NCBI GenBank assembly: GCA_002449915.1
Contig: DJXY01000162.1
Coordinates: 1-11,786, forward strand
Direction: 5' to 3'
Source of the DNA: Oribacterium sp. UBA6992
GTDB lineage: Bacteria; Bacillota; Clostridia; Lachnospirales; Lachnospiraceae
DNA length: 11,786 nt
The notes below the pieces were generated by a model. The model had not been told where the DNA came from and made no database searches. It worked only from the letters and a program-made list of their open reading frames with translations. Positions 1-6,808 of this stretch are shown one piece after another (positions within the stretch are counted from its first letter, which is position 1; each line of letters starts with the position of its first letter). Made by a program: the position numbers and the translations under genes.

Positions 1-1694
1 ATGGGCTGTCCGCCATACTGAAGCTCCACTTCCACATGCTTAAATTTTGCACGTAGATGATCAGCGAGTACTTCTGCATCTGCCTCCTTGACATCCTTAC
101 CATAATAAAGTGTTAAGATTTCCGAATCGTCATCGACCATCTCCTTGGCAGCTTCCAGCACCGCATCCTCGATATTCTTTTCAACAGACAAAAGCCCTGC
201 ATCACCAATGACCATAATATCGCCCTCGGAAATCGCATGTCCGTCGATGGAAGTATTTCTCACAGCATAGGTAACCTCTGCAGAATGTACCGTACTCAAT
301 GCTTCTGTCATGGACTCGGTGTTTTCTTTTACCGAGAGTTCAGGACTAAAGCAGATCATAGCACTGATTCCCTGAGGAATGGTCTTTGTCGGAATCACAA
401 TAATCTCCCGATCCTCCATCAGGTCTCTTGCCTGGTTTGCAGCCATAATGATATTTTTATTATTTGGCAGCACAAAAATATGCTTTGCATTTACCTGCTC
501 CGCGGCACGTAAAATATCATCGGTGGAAGGATTCATCGTCTGTCCGCCTTCTATGACATAGTCCACTCCGATTCCTTTAAAAATTTCCGTAAGACCATCA
601 CCAGCCGATACAGAAATAAAGCCATACTCCTTCGCTGTTTCCTGCTTTTCCGGAACCTTCAGCTCACCTTCTGTGCGCTCCGCATTTTCCTTCTTATGCT
701 CCTGCTCCGCTGCAATTTTAGAAGCGTCCTGAATTAAAACCTCGTTATGCTCGAGCCGCATATTGTCGACCTTCATCCTGGAGAGATATCCCATGGACAA
801 GCCCTTCTCAAATGCATTTCCCGGGTGATTGGTGTGTACATGAACCTTAATGATGTTTCCATCCGAAAAGCATACGATGGAGTCGCCGACACCACTCAGC
901 CAAGCTCTCAGCCCGTCAACCTCATCATCAGAAAACTCATGATCACCATTGACCATAAATTCCGTACAATAGCCGAATTTAATATCTGCCGTGGAAATGT
1001 CTCCTCTGGACTTTCTCTCCTGAGGCGCAGCACCTACTGTGGAGGCTGCCGGCTCAGAAGCAATATCCAGGCTGACACGTTCTCCCTTAAGACTTGCAAG
1101 GGCACCCTTCAATACGGTAATAAGTCCCTGACCACCGGAATCCACAACTCCTGCCTCTTTTAAAACCGGGAGCATTTCCGGAGTTTTGGCAAGTACTTCT
1201 TCACCATAGCTGATAACCTTATCCAGTAAAACGACAACATCCTCTTCCGAGGCAGAGAGCTCTGTAATGCGTTCGGACATTCCCTTTGCCACAGTGAGGA
1301 TTGTACCTTCCTTCGGCTTCATAACTGCTTTATAAGCAGTCTCCACAGCTCGGGAAAACGCTCTGGCAAGGACAAGATTATCTATATCCTGGTTCTCGCG
1401 GATTTCCTTTGTAAAGCCACGGATCAGCTGTGAAAGGATAACACCGGAATTACCTCTTGCGCCCCGGAGAGAGCCGGAAGCCATTGCCTTTGCGACATTT
1501 TCTATTGTAGGCTCTGTAATAGCAGCGACTTCCTTTGCCGCAGACATGATTGTCATTGTCATGTTTGTACCCGTATCTCCATCCGGAACCGGAAATACGT
1601 TCAGTTCATTGATGAACTCTTTATTTGCATTCAGGTTGTTGGCTGCAGCGAGAAATGCATCATGGAGCTGGTTTGCGTTTATCTGTTTACCCAC
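1..1694 (-). CDS. fakA: FakA-like fatty acid kinase subunit, DAK2 domain protein (3' end outside window)
   Basis: ATP-binding subunit of the two-part fatty acid kinase. With a FakB carrier it phosphorylates fatty acids to acyl-phosphates for phospholipid synthesis in the cytoplasm. Translating the minus strand from GTG at 1694 gives 564 complete codons. The N-terminal DhaL/DAK2 domain shows FPVPDGDTGTNM at about residues 34-45 (Mg-binding aspartates 38 and 40), then GSLRGARGNSGV and VVDSGGQGL. The middle part has VHVHTNHPG near residue 285. A lysine/glutamate-rich linker at about residues 320-355 leads into the C-terminal domain, which is open at QYGGQP on the left edge, so probably only about ten residues are missing (family about 550). 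The start is GTG because AAGGAGG lies nine bases upstream and no ATG fits the N-terminus. The gene follows the Asp23 gene by 17 bases, an arrangement common in Bacillota (yloU-yloV in Bacillus). No FakB gene is present. Confidence 0.93.
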   Translation of the reverse strand, partial: MGKQINANQLHDAFLAAANNLNANKEFINELNVFPVPDGDTGTNMTMTIMSAAKEVAAITEPTIENVAKAMASGSLRGARGNSGVILSQLIRGFTKEIRENQDIDNLVLARAFSRAVETAYKAVMKPKEGTILTVAKGMSERITELSASEEDVVVLLDKVISYGEEVLAKTPEMLPVLKEAGVVDSGGQGLITVLKGALASLKGERVSLDIASEPAASTVGAAPQERKSRGDISTADIKFGYCTEFMVNGDHEFSDDEVDGLRAWLSGVGDSIVCFSDGNIIKVHVHTNHPGNAFEKGLSMGYLSRMKVDNMRLEHNEVLIQDASKIAAEQEHKKENAERTEGELKVPEKQETAKEYGFISVSAGDGLTEIFKGIGVDYVIEGGQTMNPSTDDILRAAEQVNAKHIFVLPNNKNIIMAANQARDLMEDREIIVIPTKTIPQGISAMICFSPELSVKENTESMTEALSTVHSAEVTYAVRNTSIDGHAISEGDIMVIGDAGLLSVEKNIEDAVLEAAKEMVDDDSEILTLYYGKDVKEADAEVLADHLRAKFKHVEVELQYGGQP

Positions 1695-1711
1695 AGGTAA
1701 AATCCTCCTTG

Positions 1712-2071
1712 TTAATCGATAACTCTGACGCCCTCTACATAGATGTTGACATTTCTTACCTCAATGCCGGTAAACTCTTCCACCTTGTATCTGACGTTTT
1801 CAATCAGATTGTCAGCTACTGCCTGAATGCTGACGCCATATGCAACGATTACATGAAAATCAAGGTTGATTGCATTGTCCTCAATCTCCACGGAGATACC
1901 TTTGGTAAGACTTTCTCTCTTAAGTAATCTTGCAAAGCCTCCGTCTTTTACGGACATTTTGGCCATGCCGACAATGCCAAAGCACTCAACAGCAGTTGTT
2001 CCTGCATACGTTGCAATGACATCGGGGTTGATCGTGATTTCACCCATTTTAGATGCAATCGTTCCCTTCAT
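1712..2071 (-). CDS. Asp23/Gls24 family envelope stress response protein (YloU-like)
   Basis: A 119-residue protein of the Asp23/Gls24 (DUF322) family. It shows the typical start with GEITINPDVIATYAGTTAVE, a central VEIEDNAINLDFHVIVAYG and an ending with VNIYVEGVRV. Family members are small cytoplasmic proteins, some tethered to the membrane through partners, and are linked to envelope or alkaline stress. I see no membrane segment or signal peptide here. The ATG at 2071 has GGAGGT seven bases upstream and fits the family N-terminus. It is the first gene of a two-gene unit with fakA, whose ribosome binding site sits in the 17-base gap. In Bacillus the equivalent gene diverges from rpmB, whereas here both read in the same direction and are separated by a terminator. 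The family call is firm; the specific role is inferred. Confidence 0.92.
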   Translation of the reverse strand: MKGTIASKMGEITINPDVIATYAGTTAVECFGIVGMAKMSVKDGGFARLLKRESLTKGISVEIEDNAINLDFHVIVAYGVSIQAVADNLIENVRYKVEEFTGIEVRNVNIYVEGVRVID

Positions 2072-2123
2072 ATATTACCTCCATAAGATTCATAGTATCG
2101 ATGGACATTTATATTGCATGTAG

Positions 2124-2152
2124 ATTATATCATAAGGCGACCCTTGTGTGCA
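2124..2152 (-). promoter_or_regulatory. Predicted sigma-A promoter for the Asp23-fakA unit
   Basis: On the minus strand a perfect TATAAT (2124-2129) lies 17 bases after TGCACA (2147-2152), which matches four of six consensus -35 bases. Transcription would start near 2117, giving a leader of about 45 bases. It lies downstream of the rpmB terminator, so the two units are likely separate. Confidence 0.55.
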
Positions 2153-2190
2153 TTTTTTCATATGAGACAAAGGAAGCATATTCTTTCACC

Positions 2191-2231
2191 AAAAGAGGGC
2201 GCCACGATATTTTTCATATCGCAGTGCCCCC
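2191..2231 (-). terminator. Rho-independent terminator of rpmB
   Basis: Read on the minus strand, 2231-2216 can pair with 2210-2195 around a GAAAA loop. The stem has 16 positions with one A-C mismatch and three G-U pairs, and it is GC-rich at the base. TTTT follows at 2194-2191. It starts 33 bases after the rpmB stop and precedes the Asp23 promoter, so it should separate the two units. It might also be a partly read-through attenuator. Confidence 0.7.
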
Positions 2232-2263
2232 GTTGAATACATTCATCTCATGATACAGATAAA

Positions 2264-2464
2264 TTAAGCATTACCTGCAATAGCACGCTCAACTTTTCCG
2301 GATCTTAAGCAGGAAGTACATACATACATCTTCTTTGTACCGCCATTAACCTTTACTCTGACAGACTTAACGTTAGCCTTCCAGATCTTGTTGGATCTTC
2401 TATGTGAATGACTTACTTTATTTCCGAAATGAACTGCCTTCTCACAAATTGCGCATTTTGCCAT
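2264..2464 (-). CDS. rpmB: 50S ribosomal protein L28
   Basis: A 66-residue basic ribosomal protein of the large subunit. It has KCAICEKAVHFGNKVSHSHRR at the start, RSNKIWKANVKSV in the middle and VCTSCLRSGKVERA near the end, all typical of bacterial L28. Four cysteines at residues 4, 7, 49 and 52 form two CxxC pairs, the zinc-binding C+ form. The ATG at 2464 has GGGAGGTG at the usual distance. It is slightly longer than the common 62-63 residues because of a short C-terminal extension. It appears to be transcribed alone, with its own promoter upstream and a terminator downstream. Confidence 0.97.
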   Translation of the reverse strand: MAKCAICEKAVHFGNKVSHSHRRSNKIWKANVKSVRVKVNGGTKKMYVCTSCLRSGKVERAIAGNA

Positions 2465-2517
2465 GGTTGCACCTCCCTCTTGCAGTAATTGTCACATACC
2501 AAATAAGCGACTTAGAT

Positions 2518-2546
2518 AGAATATCAAATAATATAATGAAATGCAA
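2518..2546 (-). promoter_or_regulatory. Predicted promoter for rpmB
   Basis: On the minus strand TTGCAT (2541-2546) is followed after 17 bases by TATTCT (2518-2523). It lies in the 102-base, AT-rich gap between the gerW stop and the rpmB start. The boxes are partial matches (3/6 and 4/6), but the spacing is ideal and no better candidate is present. The leader would be about 50 bases. Confidence 0.45.
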
Positions 2547-2566
2547 GTATTTTTTTATAATGACAA

Positions 2567-2989
2567 TTAAGATTCCTGCGTTTCCGGATTTTGATCAAGC
2601 ATTTTCTCGGCTTTTGCCTCTGCGTCCGCAGAAATCCGGTTTCCTCCGGTGATTCTGTCCAGAGCATCCGGGATCAGATCCAGGAGCTTTGTTACGGCAT
2701 CCTGATTTTTTATGTTAACCAGTTTGATATTGCCATGCTGAAGCACCAGAACCGCTGTCGGCGTAATTTTTGAGCTCATGGCGCCTGCTCCGCCATTACC
2801 GTCTTTTTTGTCCTTATCCTGTGCAAAACCACCGGCGCCCATGCCAACCGTCACTTCCATCAAAGGGATCAAGGTAGCATCATTCAGCCTTACCGGCTCT
2901 CCGACGACGGTTTTACTGGTGACAAATCCGTCCATACCATGAAACAGTGTCTCCATCAGTTCTTTTACATTATTTTTTTCTGCTGCCAT
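2567..2989 (-). CDS. gerW: GerW family sporulation protein (YtfJ-like)
   Basis: A 140-residue protein of the GerW/YtfJ family, which in Bacillus is a spore protein needed for normal germination. The family pattern is clear: VKELMETLFHGMDGF near the start, VGEPVRLNDATLIPLMEVTVGMGAGG in the middle, a glycine-rich segment with charged DKDKKDGNGGAGAM, then ITPTAVLVLQHGNIKLVNI. The C-terminus is charged and probably disordered. The ATG at 2989 was chosen because GGAGGT lies four bases before it. An upstream ATG at 3001 and TTG at 3004 have no ribosome binding site. The start overlaps the end of the upstream DUF2953 frame by 20 bases, indicating translational coupling. The pairing with a DUF2953 protein mirrors Bacillus ytfI-ytfJ. 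It appears to be the last gene of the yicC-to-gerW operon; no clear terminator follows. Confidence 0.92.
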   Translation of the reverse strand: MAAEKNNVKELMETLFHGMDGFVTSKTVVGEPVRLNDATLIPLMEVTVGMGAGGFAQDKDKKDGNGGAGAMSSKITPTAVLVLQHGNIKLVNIKNQDAVTKLLDLIPDALDRITGGNRISADAEAKAEKMLDQNPETQES

Positions 2990-3353
2990 CAGTACCTCCA
3001 TCAAAAATCAACGCACGAAGCTGCTTGTTCTTCAGTATGCGAAATATAATCAGTGCAAGATGGATCAGGCGAATGTGCCCCCGGATGTGAATCTCGCCTT
3101 CTATATAGGTTTCATCAAATTGGGGCACAACGGTAAGATCTCTTGCATATACCGGATAAAATATACTGATCAGACTCAGCACTCTGCCCATAGTATACGG
3201 ATCCTCTATTCCAAATCTCACATGACCCGATATTTTGCGGAAACGTGCATGCTTTAGAAAATATTTAAGTTCCGTTATGATCAGTCGTACTGCTTCACGG
3301 TTGTCCTCATCCTTAAGCCAGGCAGCAAGCTCTTTAAGCTGCTGTCCTGTCAT
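2970..3353 (-). CDS. DUF2953 (YtfI-like) protein, C-terminal portion as a separate frame
   Basis: A 127-residue frame holding the conserved part of DUF2953: LKDEDNREAVRLIITELKYFLKH, then RFGIEDPYTMGRVLSLISIFYPVYA and EGEIHIRGHIRLIHL. In relatives this domain is joined to an N-terminal membrane helix in one protein of about 220 residues. Here the helix is encoded by the preceding frame, and the two frames (94 and 127 residues) add up to the usual total. The ATG at 3353 overlaps the preceding stop in an ATGA, and GGAGG lies ten bases upstream inside the previous frame, so independent, coupled translation is plausible. Alternatives are a single gene broken by a one-base indel or a -1 frameshift product. 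The domain function is unknown; linkage to gerW suggests a spore or membrane role. Confidence 0.8.
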   Translation of the reverse strand: MTGQQLKELAAWLKDEDNREAVRLIITELKYFLKHARFRKISGHVRFGIEDPYTMGRVLSLISIFYPVYARDLTVVPQFDETYIEGEIHIRGHIRLIHLALIIFRILKNKQLRALIFDGGTDGSRKK

Positions 3354-3634
3354 AGCGGATCTTCCTCCGGCAAAACCTCAGTAATGGTTTTCCATGCAGC
3401 CATTACTTTATAGCTTAATCCCCGGTGATCAAGTCTCCCGTTGACTTGAAGCAGGCTGCAAAGCCAACCTGCATGAAACTCTGCATAAGGCTGCCTGCCC
3501 GTTTTCTTTGCAGGGAAATCGCCATCCAGCTTATACCGGATCGGAAGCAGCAGAACAAGGAGCAGGAGCAGAATGAGTAAAAGCAGTAAAACAAGAAGCA
3601 CAAGACCAATGATTTTTAAAATGGTAATAATCAT
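3350..3634 (-). CDS. DUF2953 (YtfI-like) protein, N-terminal membrane portion as a separate frame
   Basis: A 94-residue frame whose first 30 residues form a leucine-rich membrane helix (about residues 8-30), followed by PIRYKLDGDF. The segment with WLCSLLQVNGRLDHRGLSYKV resembles the first conserved strands of YtfI-type DUF2953 proteins. It then stops at EEDPL, just where relatives have a charged linker before the main domain. The ATG at 3634 overlaps the stop of the upstream gene in an ATGA and has GGAGA upstream. The N-terminus would anchor the protein in the membrane with the rest probably outside or in the spore intermembrane space, but that orientation is inferred. It could be a natural fission or a frameshifted gene; the next frame carries the rest. 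Confidence 0.75.
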   Translation of the reverse strand: MIITILKIIGLVLLVLLLLLILLLLLVLLLPIRYKLDGDFPAKKTGRQPYAEFHAGWLCSLLQVNGRLDHRGLSYKVMAAWKTITEVLPEEDPL

Positions 3635-3909
3635 ATGCTTTCTCTCCGTATCCCATCCAGGATCATAAGCTTAAGGCACTCCAGGGTATCTTTATATCCA
3701 TATCCGATGCCAAGGACTCGCATCGTAGATGTATCCTGATAAGGATTCAGAAGCATCGTGGAATTATAGATTTCATAGAGATTTGGCGCTTGGGCTTCCG
3801 TAATTACATAAGTGGCAGGCTCCAGCGTGCGGTTTTTCAGATTTTTAAGGATATATGCCTTGTGCTCACTGGCATGCTTACCCCAGTACAGATTATCAGC
3901 CAATATCAT
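3631..3909 (-). CDS. Small conserved-looking protein of unknown function between pgsA and the YtfI-like gene
   Basis: A 92-residue protein I cannot assign to a named family. It lacks a signal peptide and membrane helices, so it is probably cytoplasmic. It opens with LADNLYWGKHASEHKAYILKNL, has an ATYVITEA strand, then YEIYNSTMLL, and ends with VLGIGYGYKDTLECLKLMI, which suggests a compact alpha/beta fold. From memory, small proteins with a similar NLY start and GIAxGYxEA ending follow pgsA in other Lachnospiraceae; I could not check this. The ATG at 3909 has AGGAG about eight bases upstream, 13 bases after the pgsA stop, and its stop overlaps the next ATG. This tight packing supports it being real. 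Its role is unknown. Confidence 0.75.
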   Translation of the reverse strand: MILADNLYWGKHASEHKAYILKNLKNRTLEPATYVITEAQAPNLYEIYNSTMLLNPYQDTSTMRVLGIGYGYKDTLECLKLMILDGIRRESI

Positions 3910-3922
3910 CCTGCTGCTCCTG

Positions 3923-4465
3923 TTACATGCCTCCCTCCGTCAGTACCTTACTGTTTTTTGCAATATAATCAATAAGGGAAACCACGGTAAGGATCAATGC
4001 AAGTATCGTTACAAGCATCGTGAAGGTTTTAAGCACAGGAACATTTAGTATCAGCAGAATAATTGCAAGCATCTGTGAAACTGTTTTGGATTTTCCCCAC
4101 CAGGATGCCGCAATGACAATGCCATTATCGCTTGCAACAAGCCGGAAGCCTGAAATAATAAATTCTCTTGCGATAATGATAATAACGTACCATGCAGGCA
4201 GCTGTCCAAGCTCGATCATGCAGATTAGCGCGGAGCAGACCAGGAGCTTATCGGCAAGTGGATCCATGAACTTTCCAAAATTTGTAACAAGATGGTTCCG
4301 TCTTGCAATCTGACCATCCAGAAAATCTGTAAAAGATGCTATGCAGAAAATAATCAATGCAGCGATTCTGAAGCTTTGCTCAGTTCCACCTCTGTATAAT
4401 AAGAGGACCACAAAAACCGGAACCAGCAAAACTCTCAGCATTGTAAGCTTGTTAGGTAAATTCAT
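3923..4465 (-). CDS. pgsA: CDP-diacylglycerol-glycerol-3-phosphate 3-phosphatidyltransferase
   Basis: An integral membrane enzyme that makes phosphatidylglycerol phosphate from CDP-diacylglycerol and glycerol 3-phosphate, the committed step to phosphatidylglycerol and cardiolipin. The 180-residue protein carries the complete CDP-alcohol phosphotransferase motif DGx2ARx8Gx3Dx3D (D50, G51, A54, R55, G64, D68, D72). Several hydrophobic helices surround it, at about residues 8-24, 33-47, 73-87, 92-106 and 134-168. The N-terminal MNLPNKLTMLRVLLVPVF is typical of PgsA. The ATG at 4465 overlaps the rimO stop (ATGA), with AGGAG seven bases upstream inside rimO. Length and motif order fit the family. 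Confidence 0.95.
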   Translation of the reverse strand: MNLPNKLTMLRVLLVPVFVVLLLYRGGTEQSFRIAALIIFCIASFTDFLDGQIARRNHLVTNFGKFMDPLADKLLVCSALICMIELGQLPAWYVIIIIAREFIISGFRLVASDNGIVIAASWWGKSKTVSQMLAIILLILNVPVLKTFTMLVTILALILTVVSLIDYIAKNSKVLTEGGM

Positions 4466-5730
4466 TTTAATTCTCCTATGAGATCATACCCATCAGCGTC
4501 GGTAACATGGCACTCTACCATATCTCCACTGATAAGATTATGATTAGAACCTGCATTTACATAAACATAGCTGTCAATATCCGGTGCGTCCATATAAGAA
4601 CGCGCAATATATTGATTGGATTCCGGCTGAAAACCTGTAATCAGTACCGTAAGATCTCTGCCAACCTGCTCTTTCGCCTTACGAAACGCAATGGGCTGTT
4701 GCAGACGCATAAGTTCATCCTGTCTCTGATGTTTGATTTTCTCCGGAACCTGAGGCTTCATCTCCGCGGCAAGAGTTCCCTCCTCCCGTGAATAAGGAAA
4801 TACCCCGAGTCTCTCAAATCCTTCCTCGGAAACAAATGTTTTCAGAATTTCAAAATCCTCATCCGTTTCTCCCGGAAATCCGGTAATGAGTGTTGTACGC
4901 AGTACAATATCCGGAATTGCTGAACGAAGCTTCTGAATCTGAGTTCTCAGCTCCGCTTCCCGGGTCCTGCGATGCATATTTTTAAGGATCTTATCAGATG
5001 CATGCTGGATAGGAATATCCAGATAATGACATACTTTTTTATTATCTCTGATTTCTGCAATCAGCGCATCATCAATTTCTTCCGGATAGCAGTAAAGGAT
5101 ACGAATCCAGGCAATGCCCGGAATTTCCGCAAGCCTGGAAAGAAGCTCAGGCAGAGCCTTCCTGCCGTAAAGATCTGTTCCGTAGAGTGTGGTTTCCTGC
5201 GCAACCAGAATCAGCTCCTTTGTTCCTGCTTCCGCAAGGTCTCTGGCTTCCGCTAACAGATGCTCCATCGGGATCGAGCGATAATGACCTCTCAGCTTTG
5301 GAATAATACAGTAGGTGCAGTATTTGTCACACCCCTCTGCAATTTTGAGATACTGCGTATAGTTCTCGCCGCTTTCTACTCTTGCCATCTGTGCATCCAG
5401 ACGATCCACATAATCACTGACACTGGTGACCTCATCAACCTCCGGCATTTCCTTACGGATTTCATCCTTATATCGCTCTACGAGGCAGCCGGCAACGATC
5501 AGCTTCTGTAGTCTGCCGGTTTTCTTGTACTCTCCCATTTCAAGGATGGTATTGATGCTTTCTTCTTTAGCTGGTCCGATAAAGGAACAGGTGTTAATCA
5601 CCGCAATATCTGCTTCCTCCGGATCCTCGGTAATTTCTGATCCGGGATATTTATTAAGCAGATTACTCAGCATTTTTTCGGAATCTACACGGTTTTTATC
5701 GCATCCAAGCGAAATCATATATATTTTCAT
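4462..5730 (-). CDS. rimO: Ribosomal protein S12 methylthiotransferase RimO
   Basis: A radical-SAM enzyme that adds a methylthio group to the conserved aspartate of ribosomal protein S12, using two iron-sulfur clusters. The 422-residue protein has the N-terminal UPF0004 domain with cluster cysteines 10 (LGCDKNRVDSE), 48 (NTCSF) and 82 (AGCLVERY). The radical-SAM site EGCDKYCTYC follows (cysteines 134, 138, 141), then IPKLRGHYRS. A C-terminal TRAM domain at about residues 355-422 ends GDMVECHVTDADGYDLIGELK. KNRVDSE and the IPKLRG region favour RimO over MiaB. The ATG at 5730 lies three bases after the rpoZ stop without a clear Shine-Dalgarno, so it is probably translated by coupling. It overlaps pgsA by four bases. 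Confidence 0.95.
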   Translation of the reverse strand: MKIYMISLGCDKNRVDSEKMLSNLLNKYPGSEITEDPEEADIAVINTCSFIGPAKEESINTILEMGEYKKTGRLQKLIVAGCLVERYKDEIRKEMPEVDEVTSVSDYVDRLDAQMARVESGENYTQYLKIAEGCDKYCTYCIIPKLRGHYRSIPMEHLLAEARDLAEAGTKELILVAQETTLYGTDLYGRKALPELLSRLAEIPGIAWIRILYCYPEEIDDALIAEIRDNKKVCHYLDIPIQHASDKILKNMHRRTREAELRTQIQKLRSAIPDIVLRTTLITGFPGETDEDFEILKTFVSEEGFERLGVFPYSREEGTLAAEMKPQVPEKIKHQRQDELMRLQQPIAFRKAKEQVGRDLTVLITGFQPESNQYIARSYMDAPDIDSYVYVNAGSNHNLISGDMVECHVTDADGYDLIGELK

Positions 5731-5733
5731 AAC

Positions 5734-6123
5734 TTATGCTTCGCTGTCCGACTCATAATTGTCTTCGCCTGAAGATTCTGCTTCTTCCTCTTCTTCCTTC
5801 TCGGCTTCCTCTGCAGCACTCTCATCTTCGTCGTCCTCATATGCAGAGAAATCCGTTTCACTGTCATCCGGGAGTGCAATCGGATCGTCATCCACCTCGG
5901 AGCCTCTTTCGATGGTTACAACATTCTGAGAAATCTCGTCAATGGCAACAGAAAGAGGCTTCTTGCCATATTCATTTGGAAGCAGAGGCTCCTCTCCATC
6001 AATAAGCTGACGGGCACGCTTTGCGGCAGCAATAACTACAGAATATCTGGACTCCACTTCCTTGGATCCGTCATCATTATTACTGAGTGACTTGATTAAA
6101 TCATTATATGATGGGTGTAACAT
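5734..6123 (-). CDS. rpoZ: RNA polymerase omega subunit with long acidic C-terminal tail
   Basis: The small RNA polymerase subunit that helps fold and stabilise beta-prime. The N-terminal half is typical omega: MLHPSYNDLIKSL, then SRYSVVIAAAKRARQLIDGEE (residues 25-45) and KKPLSVAIDEI (54-64). Ordinary omegas stop soon after this, at roughly 65-90 residues, but this one continues to 129. Residues 74-129 contain 28 acidic residues of 56 and only one lysine, with serine-rich patches, and are almost certainly disordered. The ATG at 6123 is one base after the gmk stop, and its AGGAGG site lies inside the last gmk codons. The gmk-rpoZ pair is conserved in Bacillota. Omega identity is firm; the purpose of the tail is unknown. 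Confidence 0.93.
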   Translation of the reverse strand: MLHPSYNDLIKSLSNNDDGSKEVESRYSVVIAAAKRARQLIDGEEPLLPNEYGKKPLSVAIDEISQNVVTIERGSEVDDDPIALPDDSETDFSAYEDDEDESAAEEAEKEEEEEAESSGEDNYESDSEA

Positions 6124-6124
6124 T

Positions 6125-6742
6125 TTAAATCCTCCTGAGATCTTCTCTGATGCTTTCTATAATATCCATATGCATGGCTGTCCTCTGATGGGCAGCACGT
6201 ATAAGATTATGCAGTTTTTCGGTGCAGGTGTCAATATCGTCATTTATAAGAATGTAATCGTAGGCCTCGACACCCTCTGATTCCTCGATGGCTCTTTTCA
6301 GCCTCTGATTGATCACATCAAGGCTCTCCGTCCCCCTATGGATCAGTCTATTTCTTAACTCCTCCGCAGAAGGTGGAGTAATAAAAACAAGCAACGCATC
6401 CGGATACTGTGCACGGATCTTCATCGCGCCCTGTATTTCAATTTCAAGAATCACATCCTTGCCCTGGCGAATTTTTTCCTCTACAAATTTTCTGGGTGTT
6501 CCGTAATAGTGGTTAACATATTTGGCGTATTCAATCAGCTCTCCGTGTGCAATCATCTCCTCAAACTGATCGTTACTCATAAAATGATAGGCAACGCCGT
6601 CCACTTCACCCTCACGTGGTTTCCTTGTTGTCGCTGAAACAGATAAGGCATAATTAGGATATTTTGATATCAGGTTTTTCATGATAGTACCTTTTCCGGC
6701 GCCGGAAAAGCCAGAAACCACTACCAGTTGTCCTTGTTCCAT
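6125..6742 (-). CDS. gmk: Guanylate kinase
   Basis: Phosphorylates GMP to GDP with ATP in the cytoplasm, an essential step in GTP supply. The 205-residue protein has the P-loop GFSGAGKGT (residues 11-19), the GMP-binding SVSATTRKPREGEVDG with YHF after it (about 34-53), and YYGTPRKFVEE and VILEIEIQGAMKIR further on. All fit guanylate kinase, and the length is normal. The second P-loop residue is F where many family members have P. The ATG at 6742 has AAAGGAG upstream. It sits between yicC (57-base gap) and rpoZ, the standard order, but without the small remA gene often found between yicC and gmk. Confidence 0.97.
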   Translation of the reverse strand: MEQGQLVVVSGFSGAGKGTIMKNLISKYPNYALSVSATTRKPREGEVDGVAYHFMSNDQFEEMIAHGELIEYAKYVNHYYGTPRKFVEEKIRQGKDVILEIEIQGAMKIRAQYPDALLVFITPPSAEELRNRLIHRGTESLDVINQRLKRAIEESEGVEAYDYILINDDIDTCTEKLHNLIRAAHQRTAMHMDIIESIREDLRRI

Positions 6743-6780
6743 GACTGCTCCTTTCTAGCAAAATTGTATCTTATTTTACT

Positions 6781-6808
6781 ATAGTTTATTCAAGATAGTT
6801 TATTCAAG
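6781..6808 (-). repeat. Perfect 14-bp tandem duplication at the yicC stop codon
   Basis: Positions 6781-6794 and 6795-6808 are identical (plus-strand unit ATAGTTTATTCAAG), and two more bases continue the period. The yicC-proximal copy (6795-6808) contains the last yicC codons and its stop at 6800-6802; the other copy lies in the yicC-gmk gap. The protein end is unaffected. The gap (6743-6799) contains no terminator and only a poor promoter candidate (TTGAAT, 19 bases, TACAAT), so yicC and gmk are probably cotranscribed. Confidence 0.9.

Noticed and set aside
747..1163. A 138-codon plus-strand open frame opposite fakA.
   Set aside because: It is antisense to clearly conserved FakA motifs, has no ribosome binding site and an unconvincing, cysteine-rich composition; it is a shadow of fakA.
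2487..2568. An 8-bp inverted repeat (AATTGTCA and TGACAATT) flanking the rpmB promoter.
   Set aside because: The arms are short, AT-rich and 66 bases apart, with no other support; chance is likely.
3537..3611. A purine-rich repeat-like stretch on the plus strand.
   Set aside because: It is the reverse complement of leucine codons in the membrane helix of the YtfI-like protein, not an independent repeat element.
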